From Burkholderia sp052045245 (lineage in GTDB: Bacteria; Pseudomonadota; Gammaproteobacteria; Burkholderiales; Burkholderiaceae), in assembly GCF_052045245.1 (NCBI RefSeq), contig NZ_JBQEON010000018.1, forward strand, positions 1 to 64,000: a stretch of DNA of 64,000 nucleotides. The letters run 5' to 3'. This document shows positions 46,819 to 55,289 of the stretch, one piece after another. Made by a program: the position numbers and the translations under genes. The notes beneath the pieces are model-generated. The model was given only the letters and a program-made list of their open reading frames with translations, searched no databases and was not told the origin of the DNA. Positions within the stretch are counted from its first letter, which is position 1. Every line of letters starts with the position of its first letter.

Positions 46819-48378
46819 ATGGCACAGGCTCCTGTCTCCCACCCGCCCCTGCAGGGCGGGCAACTCGTGCTCGGGACGATCGCGGTATCGCTCGCGGTGT
46901 TCATGAACGTGCTCGACACGTCCATCGCGAACGTCGCGATTCCGACCATCTCGGGCGACCTCGGCGTGTCGTCCGACCAGGGTACGTGGGTCATCACGTC
47001 GTTCGCGGTCGCGAATGCGATCTCCGTGCCGCTGACGGGCTGGCTCACCGACCGCTTCGGACAGGTTCGCCTGTTCCTCGCGTCGATCATCCTGTTCGTC
47101 ATCTCGTCGTGGATGTGCGGGCTGGCGCCGAGCCTGCCGTTCCTGCTCGCGTCGCGCGTGCTCCAGGGTGCGGTCGCCGGGCCGATGATTCCGCTGTCGC
47201 AATCGCTGCTGCTGTCGAGCTACCCGCGCGCGAAGGCGCCAATGGCGCTCGCGCTGTGGTCGATGACGACACTGATCGCACCGGTCGCAGGCCCGATCCT
47301 CGGCGGCTGGATCTCGGACAACTACTCGTGGCCCTGGATCTTCTACGTGAACATCCCGGTCGGCATCGCCGCCGCACTGGCCACGTGGTCGATCTATCGC
47401 ACCCGCGAATCGACGATACGCCGCGCGCCAATCGACGGCGTTGGCCTCGCGCTGCTGGTGCTGTGGGTCGGCTCGCTGCAGATCATGCTCGACAAGGGCA
47501 AGGATCTCGACTGGTTCGCATCGACCACGATCATCGCGCTCGCGCTGATCGCGGTCATCTCGTTTGCGTTCTTCGTGATCTGGGAGCTGACCGCGGAGCA
47601 CCCGGTCGTCGACCTGTCGCTGTTCCGCATGCGCAACTTCACGGGCGGCACGATCGCGCTCGCGGTCGGCTACGGGCTCTACTTCGGCAATCTCGTGCTG
47701 CTGCCGCTGTGGCTGCAAACCCAGATCGGTTATACGGCGACCGACGCCGGCCTCGTGATGGCGCCGGTCGGGCTGTTCGCGATCCTGCTGTCGCCGCTGA
47801 CCGGCAAGTTCCTGCCGCGCACGGACCCGCGCTACATCGCGACCGCCGCGTTCCTGACGTTCGCACTGTGTTTCTGGATGCGCTCGCGCTACACGACCGG
47901 CGTCGACGAGTGGTCGCTGACGCTGCCGACGCTCGTGCAAGGCATCGCAATGGCCGGCTTCTTCATCCCGCTCGTGTCGATCACGCTGTCCGGCCTGCCA
48001 GGCCACCGCATTCCGGCGGCATCGGGCCTGTCGAACTTCGTGCGGATCATGTGCGGCGGCATCGGCACGTCGATCTTCCAGACCGCATGGGATCACCGGA
48101 ACAACTTTCACCACGCGCAGCTGGTCGAGCAGACCAACCCGTACAACCCGACGTTCAACCAGGCCGTCACGCAGATGGGCAACCTCGGGCTGACGCAGGA
48201 GCAGGCGCACGGCCTCATCAACAACCTGGCCACGCAGCAGGCCGCGCAGCTCGGCGTGAACGATCTGTTCTACATCTCGGCGGCAATCTTCGTGCTGCTG
48301 ATCGGACTGATCTGGATCACGAAGCCCGAACGCGCGGGCGGCGGCGATGCGGGTGCGGCGGCGTCGGCTGCACACTGA
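46819..48378 (+). CDS. emrB: DHA2 family MFS multidrug transporter, EmrB
   Basis: Fourteen-helix drug:H+ antiporter of 519 residues. Family marks are FMNVLDTSIANVAIPTISGDLGVS at helix 1, GWLTDRFGQVRLF (motif A), RVLQGAVAGPMIPLSQSLLL and GPILGGWISDNYSWPWIFYVNIP (motif C region). It is the energised pump of the tripartite system and probably exports hydrophobic compounds; substrates cannot be told. A strong terminator follows its stop. Confidence 0.92.
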   Translation: MAQAPVSHPPLQGGQLVLGTIAVSLAVFMNVLDTSIANVAIPTISGDLGVSSDQGTWVITSFAVANAISVPLTGWLTDRFGQVRLFLASIILFVISSWMCGLAPSLPFLLASRVLQGAVAGPMIPLSQSLLLSSYPRAKAPMALALWSMTTLIAPVAGPILGGWISDNYSWPWIFYVNIPVGIAAALATWSIYRTRESTIRRAPIDGVGLALLVLWVGSLQIMLDKGKDLDWFASTTIIALALIAVISFAFFVIWELTAEHPVVDLSLFRMRNFTGGTIALAVGYGLYFGNLVLLPLWLQTQIGYTATDAGLVMAPVGLFAILLSPLTGKFLPRTDPRYIATAAFLTFALCFWMRSRYTTGVDEWSLTLPTLVQGIAMAGFFIPLVSITLSGLPGHRIPAASGLSNFVRIMCGGIGTSIFQTAWDHRNNFHHAQLVEQTNPYNPTFNQAVTQMGNLGLTQEQAHGLINNLATQQAAQLGVNDLFYISAAIFVLLIGLIWITKPERAGGGDAGAAASAAH

Positions 48379-48405
48379 GCACCACGCTCGAACGAGCGCG
48401 CCAAA

Positions 48406-48438
48406 CAAAAAGCCCGGTCGATTTCGACCGGGCTTTTT
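48406..48438. terminator. Bidirectional terminator between emrB and truB
   Basis: Perfect arms AAAAAGCCCGGTCGA/TCGACCGGGCTTTTT around TT give A and T runs on both sides, serving the convergent emrB and truB transcripts. Confidence 0.95.
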
Positions 48439-48469
48439 CGTTCCGACGACGGCGCTTGCGCGCCGCGCA

Positions 48470-49402
48470 TCATGCAGCCGTCACGACGAGGCGTTCGGGC
48501 GCGAGCACGCCGTTGGCCTTGCGCGCCACGCCGAGCAGTCGCTGCGCGTCGTACACCCGCACGCGCTCACCCTCTGCCGCGTCGATCGAATCAAGCGCAG
48601 ACAGCGGCAGGCGCTGGCCGTGCAGGAATCGTTTCGCGCTGGTTTCGTCGAGACGCACCAGCGGAAATGTCGACAGCAGCGCATCGACCGGCTGAAGCCA
48701 CGCGTCGCGCGCCGCTTCGGCAGCGTCGGACAGCGCGTCGAGCGTCACTGCATGCTCGAGCGTCAGCGCGCCGACGCCCGTGCGACGCAGCATCGTCAGA
48801 TGCGCGCCGCAACCGAGCGTTTCGCCGATATCTTCGGCCAGCGTGCGCACATACGTGCCCTTGCTGCAGGTCACGCGAAACGTCACGTCCGGCAGCTCGC
48901 AGGCGAGCAGCCCGAGCGCATGGATCGTCACGTTGCGACCTTCCCGTTCGACGGTCTGGCCCGCGCGCGCATATTCGTACAGCGGCTTGCCGTCGCGCTT
49001 GAGCGCCGAATACATCGGCGGCACCTGCACGATCTCGCCCGTGAAGCGCACGAGCGCCGCTTCCACCGCCGCGCGATCGCATTCGACGGCGCGCGTGTCG
49101 AGCACGTCGCCTTCCGCGTCGCCGGTGGTCGTGCGCACGCCGAGACGCATCGTCGCTTCGTAGGTCTTGTCCGCTTCCAGCAAGTCCTGCGAGAACTTCG
49201 TCGCCTCGCCGAAACACAGCGGCAACAGGCCCGAGGCGAGCGGGTCGAGCGTGCCGGTATGGCCGGCTTTCTTCGCGAGCAGCAGGCGCTTCGCGCGAAT
49301 CAGGGCGTCGTTGCTCGACAGGCCGACCGGCTTGTCGAGCAGGAGGACGCCGTCCAGCGCGCGTCGCGGCACGCGTGGACGCTGAGGAGCTGCAGTCGTC
49401 AT
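48470..49402 (-). CDS. truB: tRNA pseudouridine-55 synthase
   Basis: TruB of 310 residues; it makes pseudouridine 55 in the T loop of tRNAs. The active-site motif KAGHTGTLDPLASG carries the catalytic D53. GVLLLDKPVGLSSN is the N-terminal signature and VPPMYSALKRDGKPLYEYAR follows. The C-terminal part resembles a PUA-like domain. It is the last gene of the rimP-nusA-infB-rbfA-truB cluster, 13 bp after rbfA. Confidence 0.95.
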   Translation of the reverse strand: MTTAAPQRPRVPRRALDGVLLLDKPVGLSSNDALIRAKRLLLAKKAGHTGTLDPLASGLLPLCFGEATKFSQDLLEADKTYEATMRLGVRTTTGDAEGDVLDTRAVECDRAAVEAALVRFTGEIVQVPPMYSALKRDGKPLYEYARAGQTVEREGRNVTIHALGLLACELPDVTFRVTCSKGTYVRTLAEDIGETLGCGAHLTMLRRTGVGALTLEHAVTLDALSDAAEAARDAWLQPVDALLSTFPLVRLDETSAKRFLHGQRLPLSALDSIDAAEGERVRVYDAQRLLGVARKANGVLAPERLVVTAA

Positions 49403-49415
49403 AGGGCGCGCGCGC

Positions 49416-49814
49416 TCAATCGTCCTTCGCGGGCGCGTCGGCTTCGTCGTCGTCCTTCGCGCGCGTCGAGTTGGCTTCCTTGATCAGGCGCGACATCTCC
49501 ACGGCCTTTTCGATCGTCTGGTCGTAATGGAAATGCAGCGTCGGCACCGTATGAATGTGCAGGCGCTTGAACAACAGGTTGTGCAGGTGCCCCGACGCGT
49601 GGTTCAGCGCTTCCTGCGTCTTGTCCGGATCGCCGGTGAGCGCCGTGAAATAAACCTTCGCATGCGCGTAGTCCGGCGTGAGCTCCACGCTCTGGATGGT
49701 CACGATGCCGATGCGCGGATCCTTGACCTCGCGCATGATGAGTTCGGACAGATCGCGCTGAATCTGGTCGGCAATCTGAACGTTGCGATTGGGGGAAGTA
49801 CGTTTCCTGGACAT
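49416..49814 (-). CDS. rbfA: 30S ribosome-binding factor A
   Basis: RbfA of 132 residues, a KH-fold 30S maturation factor acting on 16S rRNA 5' end processing. The family pattern RNVQIADQIQRDLSELIMREVKDPRIG opens it, then VTIQSVELTPDYAHAKVYFTAL and the VPTLHFHYDQTIEKA segment. The end is an acidic/Lys tail. Standard position between infB and truB. Confidence 0.95.
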   Translation of the reverse strand: MSRKRTSPNRNVQIADQIQRDLSELIMREVKDPRIGIVTIQSVELTPDYAHAKVYFTALTGDPDKTQEALNHASGHLHNLLFKRLHIHTVPTLHFHYDQTIEKAVEMSRLIKEANSTRAKDDDEADAPAKDD

Positions 49815-49873
49815 GATCGATCCGTGATCCGTTTATCAGGATAAAGCGGCGCGCCGTTGGCACGCCACCATGA

Positions 49874-49911
49874 AAATGGGCGGGACAGGCCCAAGCCTGC
49901 CCCGCCCCATG
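49874..49911 (-). terminator. Terminator-like hairpin between infB and rbfA
   Basis: On the minus strand ATGGGGCGGGGCAGGC and GCCTGTCCCGCCCAT pair (a bulge or mismatch in the middle), followed by TTTTC. It lies just after infB and may be a partial terminator or processing site within the operon. Confidence 0.65.
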
Positions 49912-49927
49912 AGTCGATACGCGACGA

Positions 49928-52867
49928 TTACAGCGTACGTGCGACTTCGGTCACTTCGAAGACTTCGAACTGGTCGCCTTCGGTGACGTCGTTGAAGTTC
50001 TTCACCGACATACCGCACTCGAAGCCTTGCTTGACTTCCTTCACGTCGTCCTTGAAACGCTTCAGCGACTCGAGCTCGCCCGTGAAGATCACGACGTTGT
50101 TGCGCAGCACGCGAACCGACGACGAGCGCTTGACGATACCGTCGGTGACCATACAGCCGGCAACCGTACCGATCTTCGGCACCTTGAACACCTGGCGCAC
50201 CTCGACCATGCCGGTGATGACTTCGCGCTTCTCCGGCGCGAGCATGCCCGACATTGCCGCCTTCACCTCATCCACTGCGTCATAGATGATGTTGTAGTAG
50301 CGGATGTCGATACCGTTCGACTCGGCCAGCTTGCGCGCCTGTGCATCCGCGCGCGTGTTGAAGCCGATGATGACCGCCTTCGATGCCGTTGCCAGGTTGA
50401 CGTCGTTTTCGCTGATGCCGCCCACCGCGCTGTGCACGATCTGCACGCGCACTTCGTCGGTCGACAGCTTGAGCAGCGACTGCACGAGCGCTTCCTGCGA
50501 GCCCTGCACGTCCGCCTTGATGATGAGCGGCAGGTTCTGCACTTCGCCCTCGCCCATCTGCTCGAGCATGCTTTCCAGCTTCGCGGCCTGCTGCTTCGCC
50601 AGCTTGACGTCGCGGAACTTGCCCTGACGGAACAACGCGATTTCGCGCGCCTTGCGCTCGTCCGGCAGCACGATCACTTCCTCGCCTGCACCCGGCACTT
50701 CCGACAGACCCTGGATTTCGACCGGGATCGACGGGCCGGCTTCCTTCGTCGGCTTGCCGTTCTCGTCGAGCATCGCACGCACGCGGCCATAAGCCGTGCC
50801 TGCCAGCACGATGTCGCCGCGGTTCAGCGTACCGGACTGGACCAGGATCGTCGCGACCGGACCCTTGCCCTTGTCCAGCTTCGCTTCGATCACGATACCC
50901 TTGGCCGGCGCTTCGACCGGTGCCTTCAGTTCCAGCACTTCGGCCTGCAGCAGCACGTTCTCGAGCAGATCGTCGATACCGACGCCCGTCTTCGCCGACA
51001 CCGGCACGAACGGCGAATCGCCACCGTACTCTTCCGGCACGACGCCTTCGGCAACCAGTTCCTGCTTGACGCGGTCCGGGTTCGCTTCCGGCTTGTCGAT
51101 CTTGTTGATCGCCACGACGATCGGCACGCCACCCGCCTTCGCGTGGGCAATGGCTTCCTTCGTCTGCGGCATCACGCCGTCGTCCGCCGCCACCACCAGC
51201 ACCACGATGTCGGTCGCCTTCGCGCCGCGTGCGCGCATTGCCGTGAACGCTTCGTGACCCGGCGTATCGAGGAACGTGATGACGCCGCGCGGCGTGTCGA
51301 CGTGGTAAGCGCCGATGTGCTGCGTAATGCCGCCCGCTTCGCCCGCTGCAACCTTCGCGCGGCGGATGTGGTCGAGCAGCGAGGTCTTGCCGTGGTCGAC
51401 GTGACCCATCACCGTGACAACCGGCGGACGCGGCAGTTGCTCCGCATCGGTACTCGTCTCGCCTTCGACCAGCAGTGCTTCCGGATCGTCCAGCTTCGCG
51501 GCAACCGCGCGGTGGCCCAGTTCCTCGACGACGATCATCGCCGTTTCCTGGTCCAGCACCTGGTTGATCGTGACCATCTGGCCCATCTTCATCATCACCT
51601 TGATGACTTCCGAGGCCTTGATCGACATCTTGTGGGCAAGATCGGCAACCGAAACGGTTTCCGGCACGTGCACTTCCCGCACGATCGGTTCGGTCGGCGC
51701 CTGGAACGACGATGCGCTATCCTGGTGACGGCCGCGACCCTTCGGGCCGCCGCGCCAGCCGCGGTCGACGCCGCCGCTCGAATCGCCGCGCGTCTTGATG
51801 CCGCGGCGCTTGGCTGCGTCGTCCTGCCAGCCGCCCTTGCCGCCGCCCGGCTTCTTGTTGCGGTCGCCCGCGCCTGCCGGGGCCTGCGTCGTCGTCGGTG
51901 CGGCGCCAGCCGGCTTCTTCACGGCCGGACGTGCCTGCGCGCCTGCGCCCGCCGGCTTTGCCGGCTTGTGCAGCGTGCCCTTCGCTTCGGCCGGCTTCGG
52001 CGGTTCCACCGGCTTCGGCGGCTCGACTGCCTTGACCACGGCCTTGCGCGGCGTGTTCATCATTTCGCGGATCGCACGCGCTTCGGCTTCTGCCGCCGCA
52101 CGGCGCTTGCTGATCTCTTCCTGCTCGGCGCGCGCCTTGTCCGCCGCCTCGCGAGCAGCATCCTCGGCCTTCTTCGCCGCTTCGCGCTGGGCCGCACGTT
52201 CGGCGGCCGCGCGTGCTTCGTCCTGTGCGGCCGGCGCCGGCGCGGCCGGCGCAGCGGCTGCTTCCTGCTTGGCCTCGACGGCCTGCTGCTGGGCCGCAGC
52301 CTGCTGCGCTGCGGCGGCTTCGGCCGCGGCACGCTTCGCCGCCGCCTCTTCCTCGGCGCGACGACGCTCGGCTTCAGCCGCTTCCTCGCGGGCGCGGCGC
52401 TCGGCCTCTTCGCGCTCGAGGCGCTCCTGGCGCTCGCGCAGTTCCTGCGCCTGCTTCTCGAGCAGCTCGGCCTCGCGGCGCGCCTCTTCCTCGCGACGCT
52501 TCAGTTCGGCATCGTCGTCCGCTTCGGCGACCTGCGCCTGACCCTGTTCCGCACCCTCGCCTACTTCGTCGCGCTTGACGAACGTACGCTTCTTGCGGAC
52601 CTCGACCTGAATGGTGCGAGCCTTGCCCGTCGCGTCAGATTGCTTGATCTCCGACGTGTGCTTGCGGGTCAGCGTGATCTTGCGCTTGTCGCCGTCGGTT
52701 GCGCCGTGCGACTTGCGCAAATGATCGAGCAGACGCGCCTTGTCCGCCTCGGACAGCGCATCGTCTTCACTCGCTTTCTGGACGCCCGCTGCCTGCAGCT
52801 GTTCGAGCAGCACCCCAGCAGGCATTTTCAGTTCCGCGGCAAATTGGGCTACGTTGTTACTCGCCAT
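49928..52867 (-). CDS. infB: Translation initiation factor IF-2
   Basis: IF-2 of 979 residues. The N-terminal IF2_N domain (MASNNVAQFAAELKMPAGVL) is followed by a long Glu/Ala/Arg-rich helical stretch (about 100-300) and a Gly/Lys/Pro-rich linker, typical of beta-proteobacterial IF-2. The G domain has GHVDHGKTSLLDHIRR (about 487-502), DTPGHEAFTAMRARGA and NKIDKPEANP. Domains II-IV follow to the fMet-tRNA-binding C-terminus. It lies 91 bp after nusA. Confidence 0.97.
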   Translation of the reverse strand: MASNNVAQFAAELKMPAGVLLEQLQAAGVQKASEDDALSEADKARLLDHLRKSHGATDGDKRKITLTRKHTSEIKQSDATGKARTIQVEVRKKRTFVKRDEVGEGAEQGQAQVAEADDDAELKRREEEARREAELLEKQAQELRERQERLEREEAERRAREEAAEAERRRAEEEAAAKRAAAEAAAAQQAAAQQQAVEAKQEAAAAPAAPAPAAQDEARAAAERAAQREAAKKAEDAAREAADKARAEQEEISKRRAAAEAEARAIREMMNTPRKAVVKAVEPPKPVEPPKPAEAKGTLHKPAKPAGAGAQARPAVKKPAGAAPTTTQAPAGAGDRNKKPGGGKGGWQDDAAKRRGIKTRGDSSGGVDRGWRGGPKGRGRHQDSASSFQAPTEPIVREVHVPETVSVADLAHKMSIKASEVIKVMMKMGQMVTINQVLDQETAMIVVEELGHRAVAAKLDDPEALLVEGETSTDAEQLPRPPVVTVMGHVDHGKTSLLDHIRRAKVAAGEAGGITQHIGAYHVDTPRGVITFLDTPGHEAFTAMRARGAKATDIVVLVVAADDGVMPQTKEAIAHAKAGGVPIVVAINKIDKPEANPDRVKQELVAEGVVPEEYGGDSPFVPVSAKTGVGIDDLLENVLLQAEVLELKAPVEAPAKGIVIEAKLDKGKGPVATILVQSGTLNRGDIVLAGTAYGRVRAMLDENGKPTKEAGPSIPVEIQGLSEVPGAGEEVIVLPDERKAREIALFRQGKFRDVKLAKQQAAKLESMLEQMGEGEVQNLPLIIKADVQGSQEALVQSLLKLSTDEVRVQIVHSAVGGISENDVNLATASKAVIIGFNTRADAQARKLAESNGIDIRYYNIIYDAVDEVKAAMSGMLAPEKREVITGMVEVRQVFKVPKIGTVAGCMVTDGIVKRSSSVRVLRNNVVIFTGELESLKRFKDDVKEVKQGFECGMSVKNFNDVTEGDQFEVFEVTEVARTL

Positions 52868-52958
52868 TCATTCCTCTTAGTGCAAGGACCGATTCCTTGC
52901 GGTTAGCATCGGGTCAGGCCATACGGCCGCCATCAAATCAGTGCGCCATGGTCATTTC

Positions 52959-54434
52959 TCACTGGAACCAATGTTCACGTGCTTTCATGATCAACGCCTT
53001 AGCGGCATCCTCTTCCATCCCGGTCATGTCGACCAGTTCATCCACAGCCAGCTCGGCGAGATCGTCGCGCGTCTGCATGCCGTGTTCGGCCAGCTTCGCG
53101 AGCAACTCCGGCGTGACGCCGTCGAGGCCCTTCAAATCCAGCGCTGCGTTCTCGACCTTTTCTTCATTCGCGATCGCCATCGTCAACAGGGCGTCGCGTG
53201 CGCGGTTGCGCAGCTCGTGCACCGTGTCCTCGTCGAACGCCTCGATTTCGAGCATTTCGTTGAGCGGCACGTAAGCGATCTCTTCGAGGCTCGTGAAGCC
53301 TTCGTCGATCAGGATGTCGGCGACTTCTTCGTCGACGTCGAGACGCGCCATGAACAGCGCGCGCAGTCGATCGCGCTCTTCACCCTGCTTCAGGGCGGAT
53401 TCGTCCGGCGTCATGATGTTGATCTGCCAGCCGGTCAGTTCGCCGGCAAGGCGAACGTTCTGACCGCTGCGGCCGATCGCGACAGCCAGTTCGTTCTCGT
53501 CGACGACGACGTCCATCGAGTGTTTTTCTTCATCGACGACGATCGACTGGACGGCTGCCGGCGCGAGCGCGCCGATCACGAACTGGGCGGGATCCTCGGA
53601 CCATAGCACGATGTCGATGTTTTCGCCACCGAGCTCGTTGCGCACGGCCTGCACGCGGGAACCGCGGATGCCGACGCAGGTGCCGATCGGATCGATCCGC
53701 TTGTCGTAGGCGATCACGCCGATCTTCGCGCGCACGCCCGGATCGCGAGCCGCTGCCTTGATCTCGAGCAGACCCTGCTCGATTTCCGGCACTTCCATCT
53801 CGAACAGCTTCATCAGGAACTCGGGCGCCGTGCGCGAGAGTTCGATCTGCGGGCCGCGCGCCGTGCGGTCGACCTTCGCGATGTACGCACGCACGCGGTC
53901 GCCCACGCGCAGGTTTTCCTTCGGGATCAGCTGATCGCGGCGCAGCAGCGCTTCGACACGGCCCGATTCGACGATGAAGTTGCCCTTGTCGAGGCGCTTC
54001 ACCGTGCCGGTCATGATCTTTTCGCCGCGCTCGAGGTAGTCGTTCAGGATCTGCTCGCGCTCGGCATCGCGGACCTTCTGCAGGATCACCTGCTTGGCCG
54101 CCTGCGCGCCGATACGGCCGAACTCGATCGACGGCACCGGCTCCTCGACGAATTCGCCGACTTCGACGTCGGGGTTCTGCTCACGTGCTTCGAACAGCAG
54201 GATCTCGCGATCCGGCTCCTGCAAGCCTGCCTCGTCGGGTACGACGAGCCAGCGACGGAAGGTTTCGTGCTCGCCGCTTTCGCGATCGATATGGACGCGG
54301 ATTTCGGCGCCTTCGTCGAACAGCTTCTTGGAAGCGGACGCGAGCGCAGCCTCGAGGGCGCCCAGCACCACATCCTTGTCGACGTTTTTCTCGCGCGCCA
54401 GCGCATCCACCAGCATCAACACTTCGCGACTCAT
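52959..54434 (-). CDS. nusA: Transcription elongation/termination factor NusA
   Basis: NusA of 491 residues with the N-terminal RNA-polymerase-binding domain (MSREVLMLVDALAREKNVDKD), an S1 domain (RGEKIMTGTVKRLDKGNFIVE), two KH domains (GTCVGIRGSRVQAVRNELGGENIDIV, GRSGQNVRLAGELTGW) and two C-terminal acidic repeats (about 365-490). Its ATG overlaps the rimP stop by one base (TAATG), so translation is coupled. Confidence 0.97.
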   Translation of the reverse strand: MSREVLMLVDALAREKNVDKDVVLGALEAALASASKKLFDEGAEIRVHIDRESGEHETFRRWLVVPDEAGLQEPDREILLFEAREQNPDVEVGEFVEEPVPSIEFGRIGAQAAKQVILQKVRDAEREQILNDYLERGEKIMTGTVKRLDKGNFIVESGRVEALLRRDQLIPKENLRVGDRVRAYIAKVDRTARGPQIELSRTAPEFLMKLFEMEVPEIEQGLLEIKAAARDPGVRAKIGVIAYDKRIDPIGTCVGIRGSRVQAVRNELGGENIDIVLWSEDPAQFVIGALAPAAVQSIVVDEEKHSMDVVVDENELAVAIGRSGQNVRLAGELTGWQINIMTPDESALKQGEERDRLRALFMARLDVDEEVADILIDEGFTSLEEIAYVPLNEMLEIEAFDEDTVHELRNRARDALLTMAIANEEKVENAALDLKGLDGVTPELLAKLAEHGMQTRDDLAELAVDELVDMTGMEEDAAKALIMKAREHWFQ

Positions 54435-54892
54435 TATTTGCGGCTCCTAAAGTCAACTTGCGGAATCAGGCGGGCTTTGTCGATATCGGCCAGCGTGAAA
54501 TCCAGCATGGCTGCCTCGCCCTTCTTCCCCTCAAATTCCAAACCGATCGTTTCGCCATTCGGCGCGTGCAGAATGCCCCGGTACGTCTTGCGCCCGTCCA
54601 GCGGCTTTTTCAAGGTCACGGAAACTTCGCTGCCGGCGAAGCGCTCGAAGTCGGCCAGCTTCTTCAACGGGCGGTCGAGCCCCGGGGACGAGACTTCGAG
54701 CCGTTCGTAATCGATATTTTCGACCGTCAAGACGTGCTGGAGCTGACGCGTAACCTTTTCGCAATCTTCGAGCGAGATGCCGGCAGGCTGATCGATGTAG
54801 ATGCAAAGCATGCCGCGCCCGGTGCGCTCGAGTTCCACCAGCTCGTAGCCGAGCCCGGTGACCGTGGTTTCTATCAGTTCCGTCAGTTGCAC
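54434..54892 (-). CDS. rimP: Ribosome maturation factor RimP
   Basis: RimP of 152 residues, needed for 30S assembly. Family blocks are GYELVELERTGRGMLCIYID, EDCEKVTRQLQHVL and YERLEVSSPGLDRPLKK. The start codon is GTG at 54892 with AGGA about 5 bp upstream. It is the first gene of the nusA-infB cluster, and a terminator-like hairpin with a nine-T run lies about 100 bp upstream. Confidence 0.95.
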   Translation of the reverse strand: MQLTELIETTVTGLGYELVELERTGRGMLCIYIDQPAGISLEDCEKVTRQLQHVLTVENIDYERLEVSSPGLDRPLKKLADFERFAGSEVSVTLKKPLDGRKTYRGILHAPNGETIGLEFEGKKGEAAMLDFTLADIDKARLIPQVDFRSRK

Positions 54893-54994
54893 AGTGTCCT
54901 CTCAGGTGTTCGCGCCCGCCGCTCGCGATTCACCCGCGGGCGCGCGCCTTAGCCGGCGCAGGAAGCGCTACCCGAGATGCCTAACCGTTTCAGC

Positions 54995-55020
54995 AAAAAA
55001 AAATGGGCGGAACGCCCATC
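54995..55020 (-). terminator. Terminator-like hairpin ahead of rimP
   Basis: On the minus strand ATGGGCG, TTC loop, CGCCCAT is followed by nine consecutive T. It lies 270 bp after rluB and 103 bp before rimP. It can be the rluB terminator or an attenuator in a long rimP leader. Confidence 0.8.
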
Positions 55021-55289
55021 TTCTTACTGGTGGTCGCACCTGAGCCGCACATTGAATCCGTACGCCCAGCGACTCCGCGATTATAGCGATTTTTGGCGCA
55101 AACGCCAAGCCAGCCGGCAAAAGCAGCGTCCTGCCCGCCTTTACCGGCTCAAAAATGCGAAACCGGACTGTCCGACCAGGCGACACAATCCGGCAGCGCG
55201 ATATATACAGTCAAGGCGCCGACTCAACCAGACCGATGCCGATTTCGCCGGCATCCCGACGGCTACACGCCGCCGGACGCCCGAAACGC

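Noticed and set aside
50027..52906. Open frame of more than 950 codons antisense to infB
   Set aside because: High-GC genes leave long open antisense frames. The translation is Arg/Leu/His-rich with no domain, while the minus strand encodes a textbook IF-2.
54893..55289. tRNA gene upstream of rimP, as in Escherichia coli
   Set aside because: No T-loop GTTCGAATCC-type sequence or cloverleaf arms were found on either strand.
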